Shown piece by piece: positions 21,590-33,343 of a DNA stretch of 64,000 bases. The stretch's first letter is position 1. The number at the start of each line of letters is the position of its first letter. Source of the stretch: Dermanyssus gallinae (taxonomy: Eukaryota; Arthropoda; Arachnida; Mesostigmata; Dermanyssidae); contig QVRM01002806.1 in the NCBI GenBank assembly GCA_003439945.1, positions 2,076,501 to 2,140,500 of the forward strand. The letters run 5' to 3'. The notes beneath the pieces are model-generated. The model did no database searches, was not told the origin of the DNA, and was given only the letters and a program-made list of their open reading frames with translations. Both the position numbers and the translations under genes were made by a program.

Positions 21590-23420
21590 GTCGTAGATGA
21601 AGTTTCTGTGGATGTGTCCTCCCCTAGAAAATGATGGTTTTACAAACTGCAATGCTGAAACCGACTGTGTTCATGAGATCGAAGATGTAGATTTGGTGAA
21701 CGATGAATGGAAGGTGGTGGTCTGCAAAAACACTACTAAGCGTCTCCAAAAACGGAAAGACTAAATCGGCGCTATCCGATCTAGGTCGTTCAGTCATCCC
21801 AAAGGCCTTATTTGTGTAGTTACTGCGTAAAGAGATGGTAAAACAGTTGACGGGGTGAGTGTTTCTATAAGTGAGCCGTTTAATGATAGGCAACATTTAT
21901 TGTGTAGTAAGGCACACGGACTCTACCCCAACGCCAAACTAGAGTTGAAAACTGGCTGCATTTATGTCTGGTTCGCGCCAGAATAAACAGAGTTGATAGA
22001 TGATTTACTGGTGGAGATATGCTGTCTACCCCCAAGGATGTTGGTGTCGTTTCAGCGAGAAGAGAGAACATTATTGGGAGATCCGGATCTTCCGATCCTA
22101 TCGATCCCCACTCATGCTCCAGTTAATTAGAGCTCTACCGACTGACGTGTTCCTTGCTTCTAGGTCTCACAATGTCGTCATGCATGCAGGAACTCCTGGT
22201 ACAAGTGTTTGAGGCTAGGCCACATTGCAAAAGGCGTGGGCAAGCTAGTCACCCGGCTCTAAGCTGCAAGCACCAGTTAAAATTTGTAACATGTAGGGGT
22301 CCCCAGGTGCCGTTTTCTATGTCCTGCCCTATCCGACTATGCGAAATAGAGAAATGCAAAGCCCTGATAGAGTGTCGCCTGTTGCAACAGGTCAAATCAG
22401 AGCATGAGACAACACAGATCAAAGTACGTGACTACCCGCAGCCGGCTGCCGCACCCGACTTTTCATCCGCTCTGAATTTCGCACCTGGATCATTCGTGTT
22501 ATCGCCACCTACCTATTCTGCTGTGGTGAGATCACTGATTATGGAAATCTCCTCTGGCCCTGGCGTTCGCGTAAATCTACCGGAATTAGCATCCTTCCCC
22601 AAAAAGCAGATTCGCACCGTAAAGAAATTTGCTACGAGTACTCTTCGCAAGCCCCTCTCATTCAAATCATCGCGCACCTCTGCCACTCACAAATTGAAGG
22701 GACGTGACTCCGGCGTTTTTGGAGCACATAAAGAAGTCTTAAGAATTGTAAACCCCCAAAAGCGGCAATTTGTCTAAAAAAACAGATTGAGGCTTTCACC
22801 CTGTTGTGGTCTAACCCCTTGATGCTAAGCTAGGATCTATTTTTACTGGATTCTCATCATCTTGGTGTCCGTACATTCATCTATTTCTGATAGGGCATAA
22901 TGTAGATTATATTAATTAAAACACTACGCTGAATGTTAAGGCATGTCAACTTCCGGATAACGTTAGACTAGTACTAATTGCTTTGCATTTATCCACCTAA
23001 ATACGGGTACTAGAGGACTAACAAATCAGGTCAACGGGAGCTACGGAACATTAAGTGCTCGCAGACCGCCAGGCGCCTGGGACTCGTTCTCCACAAAAAC
23101 ATGAGGTAGCATTCCCACATAGAATATATTGCACCCAAGTGCTATGCTGTGATAACGGCGCTGAGTAGAATACAATTGCTTATTTGAAAAAATATACTTG
23201 CTTCGGGTTTCTATGTTAGCATATCAAATTTCGCGAGGTTTCTACCAAATCGAAATTCAGCTGGGCGCGCAACAACTTTCGCAGAGTCCTTAGTCGCCTG
23301 GAAGTCTAATCAACACCACTTACATTCCGCTTCCCCGAAACCTGGACTTGCATTCCTACAAATATTAGATGACTCACATCAAAGCATCCCGCCGCTCGCT
23401 AAGAAAGAAAATAGCTTTAA
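21590..23420 (+). mobile_element. LINE H-family relic, ORF1 plus 3' part
   Basis: A plus-strand, internally deleted element. An ORF1-like stretch (21,600-22,780) is followed by a segment (23,045-23,420) that aligns with the reverse complement of LINE H at 62.16-62.83 kb. Shared words include acattaag, catgaggt, gcacc aagtgctatgctgt, gcgcgcaacaactt and gaaacctgga, all in the same order. The endonuclease and most of the RT are missing between the two parts. This may be one deleted insertion or two adjacent ones. Confidence 0.65.
21600..22777 (+). pseudogene. LINE ORF1 relic with zinc-knuckle remnants
   Basis: Near 21,680 one frame reads EDVDLVNDEWKVV, typical of the charged start of Jockey-like ORF1 proteins. 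Near 22,195 another frame reads YKCLRLGHIAKG, the first half of a CCHC knuckle (C-x2-C-x4-H). The longest open piece, 22,154-22,777, continues with HPALSCKHQLKFVTC and then a Pro/Ser-rich basic tail. Frame changes and stops show it is not functional. The role would have been binding element RNA. Confidence 0.6.
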
Positions 23421-23676
23421 ATATCACAGTCTAAACCAGGCTGGCGATTTATGTATATCCTAAATTGGGATTATTAGTGCTTTGGAGAGGGGATTACCTA
23501 CCCAGATAGAATAGCTATACTTATCCACTGTGTTTTTACCTGTGGCCGTTGTGCACTATTAATATGCTGTATGAATGTATCACTTTATTTGCGTAATTAT
23601 GTAATTCGATCATTGATTTTTTTAACGATGCTCTAAGTAGATGAGTGCTGATATATAGCAATAGATAAGGGAAGGC

Positions 23677-23740
23677 TGACTCTCAGCGGGCATGCTGCCG
23701 AAAGGACTGTTGGGGAAAGCCTATTGAAGATCTGTTAATT
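23677..23740 (+). mobile_element. SINE-2 fragment
   Basis: The string catgctgccgaaaggactgt then tggggaaagccta aligns with the body of the two longer SINE-2 copies. The tRNA-like head is missing, so this is a truncated copy. Confidence 0.55.
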
Positions 23741-23968
23741 GTTAAGTGACCCCGACAATGGATCGTCCGAGCTGTCAGGCGAGTAGGCATTTCCGAGTTG
23801 GATCGAGCTATATGCACACTAGTGTAGGTTTGTCGTTTTGTAGTTACAAATGACATCAGGGAGCTAATGAAACTAACAATAGATGCTCATCCGCATAATG
23901 GTGTTCGCTGCGTCTACGACAGTTGCAATTAGAGATACCTAAATTTCGAGTTGTTAAGCGCCGAGCTA

Positions 23969-23997
23969 AATATATATATATATATAGATATATATAT
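23969..23997. repeat. (TA)n microsatellite
   Basis: TA run with one GA interruption. Confidence 0.95.
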
Positions 23998-24880
23998 GCA
24001 CATGTATGTATGAGCATATATATATTTAGTGCCGAGCCTCTCTTAAAGTGTAAAAACGTCTTAACAAGAAGCGGCATCTCTCAACTTGTCGTTTGTTGAT
24101 GATGACCGGCTGATAGTGTGCAGAACAAGGTAATGATAAGTCGTAGAGATGACATACGAAAAGGAATAGTCCATATTATTTTCGCTCGTTTGCGTCTTTT
24201 AATCGTTCAGCTTCATCTTATGCGATGCATACACACAAATGGTGTAGCATTTACCCAATATTTTTACAGTAGAGACATTTTGAACATCATTATTGTCGAA
24301 CAGCGAACAGCAGTCATCGCAAAATGTTAAGTCTGTCTGAAACATAAAACCAGGCCGGCTGTTAAATTCGTCCCTCCGTTACCGGCATTTGCGAGAAAGG
24401 ACTTAAACGTTCCATTATACAGACGTCGATTTTGCTGGACCAATCTACAGCGCTCGCGCAGTGAGTTTTAAACTAGTTTTAGATTTGACAATCCCTGAGT
24501 TAATGTTGGTTTTGAGAAAACACACAAGTAAGTTCACAGCAATATCGCGCATAATGTCAGACAAACTCACGTTTAAATGAGCCAACAAAGAGACAACTTA
24601 GGTTCTCGTTTGCTTATGCTAAGTGTAACGAAGTCTAACTCATTACGGAAAAGGCTGTGATGTTTGGTGGATTTTAGGGACGTCCGGGACATACGGTAAA
24701 AAACGGATTACGTAATGTTTGCGAAACAAATAAATTTTTTAAGCAAGCAAAACGATAATAATAACAGCTCAATGCTTAAACAAATTTGATATAATTTATT
24801 TTTAGGCCGTTGTTAAATGCCGATCTTTCACCCCGCTAGTCCTCCACCCAGTGCTTCTCATTGCTGCTGTCCCATAAATT
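23998..24880. other. unannotated stretch
   Basis: No gene or repeat family recognised. Confidence 0.4.
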
Positions 24881-24881
24881 C

Positions 24882-25047
24882 CTATGTCAGTATATGCCCC
24901 TGCGGGACCGCAGCATGTCCTGCAGTTCAGTCAATAGCTGAGCTAGCATGATGAGAGAAGGCCCAATGACGTGACTGAAGCACTAGTTGTGTCTGATGTA
25001 TATGTTTATAATTTTACCCAACCTGGGTGTTAATAAATCAGAATAAT
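24882..25047 (+). mobile_element. LINE D-family 3' end, plus orientation
   Basis: This segment aligns closely with the reverse complement of 39,230-39,360, the 3' end of LINE D. Shared words are gcagcatgtcc, cagttcagtcaatagctga, cccaatgacgtga, ctgatgtatatgtttataat and cccaacctgggtg. It ends in an aataataataa tail at about 25,047. It abuts the truncated minus-strand LINE C, and the minus-strand open frame of C reads artificially into it. This is a short, 5'-truncated insertion. Confidence 0.8.
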
Positions 25048-25057
25048 AATAACTTCC

Positions 25058-26390
25058 TATGTCTACCTCGCTAATTTTGGTTTGCCAGTTTCGCATATAA
25101 GCGTCCAAGGCGCACGTTTTCTTTAGATTCCATCGTTTTTGCAGCTCCTCTGTCAACAGTGGGCCACCTTCCAACACGTGGACCACCCTATTTCTGCATG
25201 TATTTGAAAGCGCAAAAACCCGCTTTGGAAAGAAAAACCTCACTCCATCAATTATTCGCAATACGTCTACTCCCACGTTATCCCATATTAGTGAAATACC
25301 ATATGTGGCGATGGGTGCTATCTGTATTCCAAAAAGAGCTACTGCTGCATCGACCGAAAGCATATGTGGGCATTTAATTGCCGCGGCTGCGATAGTGGCC
25401 CCCCTTACCCTCTCCTGGATGTGTGATTGAAAATACTGCCCCTTGTTGATAAGGTGAGCCGTAGGTATGTGAATTTATTTACAAATTGTAATTCATTTCC
25501 CTGATTTGAAGCACGTCACCCCTGGCCAGACGGCCGCCCCTTCGGAATTTCATGGCTACTGTCTTTTCCCAATTAACCTTTAGGCCCTTTTCATCCATGA
25601 ACGTAACTAGCCGATCCATTGCGTGTTTCACTCTGAAAAGGCTACAACAAAAGAAAACTACATCATCTGCGTACAGTAAAATTTTAGCCCACTCTCGAGT
25701 CCAGCCCGTCCTTATCCGTTCTGGGAGCCCACCTAGAAGAACGGAAAACAGTAATGGAATCAGTCCATCGCCCTGCGCAACACCTGTGGTTTGAATTACC
25801 TCCCCCGCAATGCCAACCCCGTTGTCAAGCACCGTGTTTTGTTTTAAGATGCTGATGAGCAACCTCGGCATTGCTCCCGGCACTCCCATTTTAGCTAGCT
25901 CTTCAATTATCTTATCCATTGGTGCCATGTCAAACGCCGATTTCAAATATACAAACACAGCATATTGGCAATTCTTCGGCCTGGACAGAGTATCCCAACT
26001 TGCTCCCTAATTGCTGAGTGAGTTGACCCTGCTTTCCTAAATCCATGCTGTTCCTCTGGTATTACCTCTCTTTTCTCTAAGAAAGACTCCAATCTCCTCG
26101 CTATTATTCCTGAAAATATCTTGTACGAGCAGCTTTTTATTGCTATTTCTCTCCAAGTTTCTGGTTCCGTTTCTATACCCTTTCCTTTGGGAATGGCAAT
26201 TAAGGTTGCCTCCCTCCAGGCCTGTGGAATTTCCCCTGTGTTTAAGCATTCATTAAATAGAGCTTGCCAGCATGGCGCGAGAACTAAGGTATCTTTCATG
26301 TATTCATTCCTTATCAAATAATTTCCGTGCATTTTCCCGCGTGGTGCTCTGTCGATTGTTTCCATTACTTCCCTGAGAGTGATTGCCCTA
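25058..26390 (-). mobile_element. LINE C, truncated relic (RT domain)
   Basis: Minus-strand reverse transcriptase of the same group as LINE D. In order: ETIDRAPRGKMHGNYLIRNE, WREATLIAIPKGKG and PEEQHGFRKAGSTHSA (26,365-25,943), then YLKSAFDMAP, QTTGVAQGDGLIPLLFSVLL, LLYADDVVFF and MKFRRGGRLARGD (25,958-25,479), then the thumb with IAPIATYGISLIW (25,363 down). The YADD box is intact. Frameshifts separate the three blocks, the endonuclease is absent, and the 3' end is cut off by the plus-strand LINE tail at 25,047. It encoded the enzyme that copies element RNA at the insertion site; this copy is dead. Confidence 0.85.
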
Positions 26391-26624
26391 ATTATCCAGA
26401 CCCTAGCTTAGATATAATATATGTACATGTAAATAACCTTGGGTATAGGAACTGAGCGCACAATACAACCACATCCTTAAACCGATAAAAATGCAAAACA
26501 TATTTTGCTATGAGGCACCTATTTCCTTGTTTTTTTAGCTTCAAAAAACATAGGTGTTGTTGACCTCGTAGTGCTGCGACCGTACTGAGGGAACGACGAG
26601 GTAAGACCAAAATAGGGTGTCGCA
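26391..26624. other. spacer between LINE C and LINE E
   Basis: No feature recognised. An open minus frame here continues into the LINE E 3' UTR and is not a gene. Confidence 0.4.
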
Positions 26625-28690
26625 CATAACATGATTGAAACGCTTTATTCAAGGTAGAAAGAAGAATATACATTCGCATATATGCATGTATGTCATGTGA
26701 TCAATATGTGATTATAATCTGCAAGTAGTGCAGGGTGTTGGCGGCCCCTAACACTCGTGAATATGCCTAGAGATCCTCCATGGGTATAGATCGCTGATGT
26801 AGCGCTTCCGTGCGATGAACACAGGAACCATGCTGCTAGCCCGACGCGTTGTCGCTAGCCTTTTAACGAACATTTTGTTGAATAGACGCGGGTTCTTTCT
26901 CAGCTTTAGCAGCATTCTTTGATCAAGCTTCTTAATCACGTCAATTGTGTGGGGAACGTCGACGTGGCACCGGTCAACATGGCAGCGAAATGCAACCTAT
27001 TTCGTGAATTTCCGTTCCACTCGTTCCAGGCAAGCTTTGTCCTTAATTAGACCCGGAAACCACGCTGGTGCTGCGTATGTCAGTAGTGGCAGTACGTATG
27101 TAGTATACAATTGGACGTACAGCTCAGGAGAGCGTACAGCAAATGATCGGAAGATCCTATTTGCGCGTTGAGAAGCCCTTGTGGCAACATCAGTTACATG
27201 TTCGGAGTACCTTAATTTGTTGCTCGTGAGGACTCCGAGGTCTTTTACAACTTGAAGTTTGCACAATTCCTGACCCCCAATCTTATAAGGGTGTCTTGCA
27301 TTTCCATGTCTAAAATGCAGGACACCACATTTATGGATGGACAGGTCTAAATCAAGGGCGTCCGCCCAGTTTTTGAAAGCGTTTAACGTCGTTTGAAGAC
27401 GGCATTTGTCCTCTACAGTGTGGGATCGACTGTATAGTTTCACATCATCAGCGTATACTTTAACTTCAACTTCTTTTGGAATTACATATTTAAGTGAATC
27501 GGTGTATAAAATATACATCAGTGGTCCGAGGACCACTGATCGTTCCTTGCGGACAGCCGGATGACACTCGCCCCATCGTAGAATATTGTCCATTTACGCG
27601 CACCGGAAAGTTCTGTCTCGGAGAAACGCAGTGAGCCAGTTTAGTATGCGTTCTCCAATTCCGAAGTGGGGTAGAGTTTGAAGTAGTTTAGAGTGCGTGA
27701 CTGTTTCGAACGCTGACTTAAAATCGAAATAGACAACGTCAAAGCAATCCGAGTCGTTGCACATTTTTGCCCAATCAATTTGTGTTTCCAGGAGCTGCAG
27801 CGTCGTGCTTAAACCTTTGCGATAGGCAAACTGGGCTTCTTTATATATAAGACCTTGGTCGTTAGCGTTTGCATATATGGCTTTCGCAATGACGCTTTTA
27901 ATAGGTTTGCTCGCTATCACCGTTAGGGAAACGGGACGCTTATTCGCGGCATCGGCCTTATTGCCTTTCTTATGTACAGGGTGGATTATAGTGGTGCTAA
28001 ACAGCTCCGGCACTGTACCATCTTCCAGTGATCGACGAAAAATAAGGCTTAGAGGCACACATACTGAATAATCTAGTTTCTTGAACACGATCGCCGGAAT
28101 TTCGTCAGGGGTCGAGCTCGTTGTGTTTGCCAGCTTTCGCAAGTGCTTCCGCAAACTTGTGGGGGAAACATTCACATCATTGTGATGTGAGGGGACGGTG
28201 TTACTTCTGGTATATACGGAGCCGGCTGTAGCATGCGTTGCTGTAACTCTTCGTCAGTCGGATAAGTGTGACAAAAGAATTCCCGTAGAATCTCTGCCTT
28301 CTCGATGTCATCCGTCGCAAACGTTCCATCCTTACGTTTAATGGACGAAAGTGAGTCATTGGTCATAATTCTCGACCTCACGTAGCTTGACACCCTCGAC
28401 GGGTCTTTGCTGCGAATGATGGCACGTTCGCTCAGTACTCGTTGGCGCCGAGATGATCTGGCTATTTCTTTTTGAAACCAGGCAATTTTTGATGGCTCAG
28501 AAACTGCTTGGAGAGCACCGTGAAGTTTACGTATATGCACATTTATTGACCCTTTTCCAGTCTTCTTTTTGGGTATACATGACTCTATTAAAAAGTGATT
28601 GTACTCAAGCCATTTGAGATACATATCATTTACTGATGTGCAGCTCTGGAAGAAGATATCCCAGTTTGTTAAATCCAAGTTTAACTGCAA
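26625..28690 (-). mobile_element. LINE E, 5'-truncated CR1/Jockey-like element
   Basis: Minus strand. A 3' UTR ending near 26,630 contains ttgaataaagcgtttc, similar to caataaaggcgctttt at the end of LINE F. The coding region encodes the RT linker (28,690-28,172), RT palm (28,175-27,594), YADD and thumb (27,593-26,997) and a C-terminal end reading YPWRISRHIHEC (26,748). LINE F ends with FFPWRISRKLHAL, so the two belong to one lineage. The endonuclease is missing at the 5' side, a common result of incomplete reverse transcription. Confidence 0.87.
26748..28690 (-). pseudogene. LINE E reverse transcriptase, frameshifted
   Basis: Motifs in order: CIPKKKTGKGS (linker); PVHKKGNKADAANKRPVSLT; QFAYRKGLSTTLQLLE; VYFDFKSAFETVTHSKLL; KVYADDVKLYSRS with the catalytic aspartates kept; and GVLHFRHGNARHPY. 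The SGCPQGT motif of RT is found only in another frame around 27,550, so two opposite frameshifts flank it, with an apparent TAA at 27,594. A further break separates the last 64 codons. The product would be a CR1/Jockey-type RT; this copy cannot make it. Confidence 0.85.
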
Positions 28691-28699
28691 TTACTACTA

Positions 28700-30130
28700 G
28701 ATACGCTTGAAAAGTTGTTCTGGATGCCTCTCAACACCATATTAAGACCACCATTTGCGACTATTACACGCTTAATCATCTTGGACTTGAAAGATAGATG
28801 TCTACTAATTAACTATAGCCACTTGCGTGTGAACTGCTTCAGACAATTCGACAACACACGCCACGCGCCCTCTGGCGATCTCCCCTACGGTAAACAGCTC
28901 GTCGTCAACTACTTGTTCCGAGCGCTCTGAACACAGAGCGCAGCGCTCTGAAGGAAAGTCGGCGGCGCTGGACGGCGCGACGCAACTCGCAACTCACCCG
29001 CAATGAGGGCGATTACGCACGGCTCTGCACAAACATCGATACAGCAAGCCGTGTTTGAACGTTCTACATTCGTTATACAGGCCGTAGGTTGGGTTCGTTG
29101 ATCGCTTGGACGCATCCCAATACCTCACAAAGGGTACCACGTCTAGCGTCACACGTAAAAACGTTGCCACAACGCACCGAGACGGACTTTAATCAGGCGG
29201 CGACCAACCGATGCGTAGTGGCTCGTGTACACAAGTGACCATTTGCGCTGTGCTAACACAATTAAAGCTGAATACGATCCGCTTACATGTCTGATCTACT
29301 TCAAACGTATGTAAAGCTGCCTTGGGCGTTTCCGTAGTGATTGCTGCAGTCCAGTGTGGCTGTAATTATCTCGGAACAGGCAGCGCTATTTAGAGTACAC
29401 ACAGACACGTAAACGCCACCAAACTAATGTGTTATTTTAAAACACACATACATAGCTAACTGCAACTCTCCGAAAGGGAGAAAATGTGGTCTCGTCAGGG
29501 AGTGACCGTTTGCCGTGTTGGGGGGGAATAAGGTAATCGAACGAGGGTACACTTTCACTGGGCCAACTTTGTTACCCATACCTGGAAGACCTGCGCGATT
29601 TGTCGATAAAAAAAGCTTACCCAAGTATCATTTGAGTGCTGCTATTATAGTATTTTTCTGTGATGTTTGCGATTATACATCATTAAATGCGCGGCTTTAA
29701 AGAAGATTAAAGCAGGCAAGTAAATTTGTGGCAAATACAATCGGGACTAATAGACGGATTAAATATGCAATAGAATTGCCGTATTATGTACCTAGGAAAG
29801 GATGGCCACTTATGCCGACTTACCGGAGTCCCGAACGGTCTACAGCTAATTCCATTGCATGTCAGTGAGCTCAAATTATTTCCGTACGGCCGGTAGTGGA
29901 CCAGTGATTTGGCATGTATCAAAATAGATTTATTTATACAGTCGCAGCTGACGTTACTGTTATCCTTATAGGAGGTGGCTTTATATAGACGTGATTACTT
30001 GCAAACCTATGCTGCTTAAATGCACTGATTAATAGTACTAATGTGTATTACCCACCTATCCTTGCCTTCATTCCTATACTCCCGAGCCTGTGGGGGGTGG
30101 GAAAGACATCGGTTTTAGTGGGGAGAGTCC
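28700..30130. other. unannotated stretch
   Basis: No gene recognised. The short repetitive motif gcgctctgaa recurs at 28,921-28,950. The remainder shows no recognisable repeat. Confidence 0.4.

Positions 30131-30166
<36 letters not shown>
30131..30166. repeat. (CA)n(TA)n microsatellite at the 3' edge of LINE B
   Basis: In the sense of LINE B this reads (TA)n then (TG)n and directly follows the element's 3' UTR, which contains aataaatcatg. It may be the tail or the target of the insertion. Confidence 0.9.
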
Positions 30167-30253
30167 ATCTCACATGATTTATTTACACACCAGATTGGGT
30201 AAAATATACAATAGTACGATCGATATCACTACAGTCTCGTAATGATATTAATA

Positions 30254-32132
30254 TTAAAAATCGTTCAGTGCCAGCTTTGTTAGAGAGGGGATTGCATTAC
30301 ACTCACTGCCATGATATCTTACACATATACCATAACAATATTTACAAACACATGTGTCACAGGGTTCATGGCAAGCGTCTTTTTGACATAGAAGGTGATA
30401 AAAACCGTCACAGCAGCGGGTGGTCATGTGCCTGTTTGTCCTGCTCGTGCCCTTCCATTCTGACCTAACCATTGCATCTGTCATATAAAAATGTGGATCG
30501 ATCTCTGCCATTTTCTCTTCATATCGCCGTATGAACTCGCTGTATGCAGGGGTGTCTGGAAGCGCAAACTGTTTTTTGACCTGTTCCACGAATAGTGGAG
30601 CATCGCACAGCAAATACGTGAGGCGGTTGTATGCTGACGTATGTAAACCTAGTACCCGCTTCAAATAAGCTGGTTTCACACGATCGAGAGCACCAAGTTG
30701 AGTCGAGCTTAGTTTTGCCCATACAAGCTAGATCCCGTATGATGCAATTGGCGCTATTTTCATATCAAATTGAGCTAGCACTGCCTTAATCGAGAACATC
30801 TGGGGCTTCTTAAGGGTTGTCGCCGCAATCAAGGCTTTTCGAGACCTCTCCTCTATATGTGCAGCGAAGGTCTTGGCTGAGGGGGTCACTGTGATACCGA
30901 GATATTATTTACATAGTTCAGGTCTTGTCCATTTAACCTAAGTGTATCTGTCACGGCCAGCCTGCCCGCGTGCCTGAATTTCATAGCTTCTGTCTTCTGC
31001 ATATTTATTTCAAAGCCTACAACGTTCACGTATGCCGACAAAGTGGCCAGCGCCTGTTGTAGATGGTATGTGTTGCTACTGTAGAGTACTAGATCGTCGG
31101 CATACATAATTATCTTGACAGCTGGGTGTCGGGTCTGTAAACGTGTTGGTAAATCGGCTACCAGTAAACAAAAAAGCAAGGGGCTGAGATTATCGCCTTG
31201 GGCAAAGCCTGTCGTTTGTTCTATGCTTGGGTGCTCCGCTACACCGTCGTCCAAGATGATCTGATTGGATTGTAGCACGTCCTTCATCAATGTCAGCATC
31301 CGTATTGGGACCCCGATTTCGGCGAGTTTATACAGGACTCGAGTTCTTGAGCCTGAATCAAACGCGGCTCGGGAATCCACAAATACGCTGTATAAAAACA
31401 GTCCTTTTCGTGACAGGGTTTGCTCTATATCTGCAAGGAGGATGCAGTAGTGTTGACCTTTGCGCACGAAAGCCATGGTTCGTCTGGTAATGCTTTTTTG
31501 TATTCGACGAACGACGTTAGACGAGCGGCTAGGAGGCTTGCAAGCAGTTTGTAAGCGCAGCTTTTCTTGGCAATGCCCCGCCAAGAAGAGGGCTCGGTCC
31601 GCGGTCCCTTGCCCTTTGGAATAAGTGCCATAACGCACTGTCTCCACGCTGATGGTAGTCGACCGTTGTAAATGCACCTATTAAAAAGCGCGGTCCAGTG
31701 TGCGGTCATTCTGGCTGCCTGCTGCAGATGCTCATTACAGATGCCATCTGGCCCAGGCGCTTTGTTTCTCGGGAGTTGACGCAGTGCCTCCGCCACTTCT
31801 TGGACGGTGAAGTATTCGCCCAGTTGAGTTCTCCATAACAGATCCTCTTCTGACCAGACCGACATGAGAGTAGGCACTGCCCTTGGCACTGTGTCATGTG
31901 AGCTGAGGATCGATCTAAAGTGGCCATAGAGTACATCGCTTTCAATTGGACATGCAGACCTCCCCTCCGAGGTGTTACGGAGCCACAAATATGGATTTTG
32001 TTCGGTATTCTGAAGCAGTCGAGTCTCCAGTTGTTGCTCGTGTTGTTTTTTAGCATTCCGCAGAGTTCGTCGGTAAATGGACCTCGTCGTTGCCAATAGA
32101 AGTCTCATTTCCGGCCTTATGCGTTCCAGCAC
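30254..32132 (-). pseudogene. LINE B ORF2 C-terminal part: reverse transcriptase, frameshifted
   Basis: Blocks in order: linker and RT start with LPRNKAPGPDGICNEHLQQA and VMALIPKGKGPRTEPSSWRG (32,132-31,425); palm with FVDSRAAFDSGSRTRVLYKL, QTTGFAQGDNLSPLLFCLLV, IIMYADDLVLYSS and MKFRHAGRLA (31,677-30,886); thumb and C-terminal CVCKYCYGICVRYHGSEC (30,679-30,254). The YADD box is intact. Each block is in a different frame, so at least three indels separate them. It belongs to the same family as LINE A, with the same domain order and terminal Cys/His motif. Confidence 0.88.
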
Positions 32133-32203
32133 CTCTGCTTGCTAGTGAATAGTCTTCGCTTGGTTACATTCCGGAGTCCACCAACTCCTTTCTCTTCTCC
32201 ATT

Positions 32204-33343
32204 TCACATGCTCTGCGCATGCTTTGAGTGCTCGGGTGAGCAGTTATTGTAGCTTTCTACATCTTGCTCTGCTCTTTCGATGCCGAGAACTTCTACGGCT
32301 TCTTGTAGGCGGTCTGCTTTAAGTGCTCTCGACAGAGGTTTTCGTTTGTGCTGTCGCTCGTGGCGGGCTGGGAGCGTGATATCCAGACCAACGGGTTTAT
32401 GCACCGTCAGGTCCGCCCCTTCTCTCATTTGGTGATCTATTCCCACAAAACACACATTTCGTTTTGGCATATTTGTAGCAAATAAATCTATAGTTGATTT
32501 ACCCATTGCACCTTTAAATGTTGACAAACTTGGGTCATTCGTCACCCAGAAGCCCATATCTGACAGTGTTTCGGTGAGTGCTTCAGTCCTCGCGTCCGTG
32601 GGTCTGTCGAGTCTTGCGTTCATATCTCCCACAATCACCGTGGGGTGAGCACGGTCTACCTGTTGTGCGCACTTCGTAATTTTCTCTATTAGTGTGAACG
32701 TGTCCTCAACTGCTGCTGGCTTCACATACATGGCAATCAAATTCAGTCTTCGACCTTCCATAACCACGCAGTTGTCTTCTGACAGAAGTAGTTTCATGTC
32801 TCCTAGTCGGCTATTGTAGAAAACTGACACACCTCCACTGGGACGGCCCAAAGAACTAGATCGAGAAGCGAGACAGTGCGCTGCATAATATCCTTGGACT
32901 TTGGGGGGCGTCAGACACCACGTCTCCGTGAGCACCAGAACGTCGATTCCGTTCAACGCTGAAGTGGGCATGAGACCTAACGATTGGTCAGGACCTTCGC
33001 AGTTCCACTGAATTATTCTCAGTGTTGGCGACCCACTAAGTTCAATAGGTTTGCTACCATATCGTATAGTTTCGGCTTCTGCGGTGGCCGGGTGTACTGG
33101 CGTAGTTTGTGATTCGTCGCGATCGGTCTGTTGGCCCAACGCCCTTCTAAACGGGGGTTGCGGGCGTTCTTGTGTACGAGATTTGTCATTTTGCGGGCGC
33201 TGTTCGCAGGTTTGTGTGTCCATTCTTGTTGGCGGGGTTTTTCGTTGGCAGTTCTCAGTCCCGTCTGTGGCCACTAGCTGGACGTCAGCGTTGGGTTTTT
33301 CGCCGGGGGCGTGTGTTTCTTCGGCTCGCCTCCCCCTCAGCAC
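32204..33343 (-). CDS. LINE B ORF2 N-terminus: APE-type endonuclease
   Basis: An open stretch of 379 codons. After a Gln/Thr/Arg-rich leader of about 110 residues come the endonuclease motifs IIQWNCEG, VLVLTETW, GRPSGGVSVFYNSRLG, LSEDNCVVMEG, VIVGDMNARLD and STFKGAMGKSTIDLFATN. These match LINE A and G motif by motif. The enzyme nicks target DNA to prime reverse transcription. The frame then breaks and the RT continues elsewhere, so this is a fragment of a dead polyprotein. The start shown is GTG, and the true start is unclear because ORF1 overlaps. Confidence 0.85.
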   Translation of the reverse strand: MLRGRRAEETHAPGEKPNADVQLVATDGTENCQRKTPPTRMDTQTCEQRPQNDKSRTQERPQPPFRRALGQQTDRDESQTTPVHPATAEAETIRYGSKPIELSGSPTLRIIQWNCEGPDQSLGLMPTSALNGIDVLVLTETWCLTPPKVQGYYAAHCLASRSSSLGRPSGGVSVFYNSRLGDMKLLLSEDNCVVMEGRRLNLIAMYVKPAAVEDTFTLIEKITKCAQQVDRAHPTVIVGDMNARLDRPTDARTEALTETLSDMGFWVTNDPSLSTFKGAMGKSTIDLFATNMPKRNVCFVGIDHQMREGADLTVHKPVGLDITLPARHERQHKRKPLSRALKADRLQEAVEVLGIERAEQDVESYNNCSPEHSKHAQSM

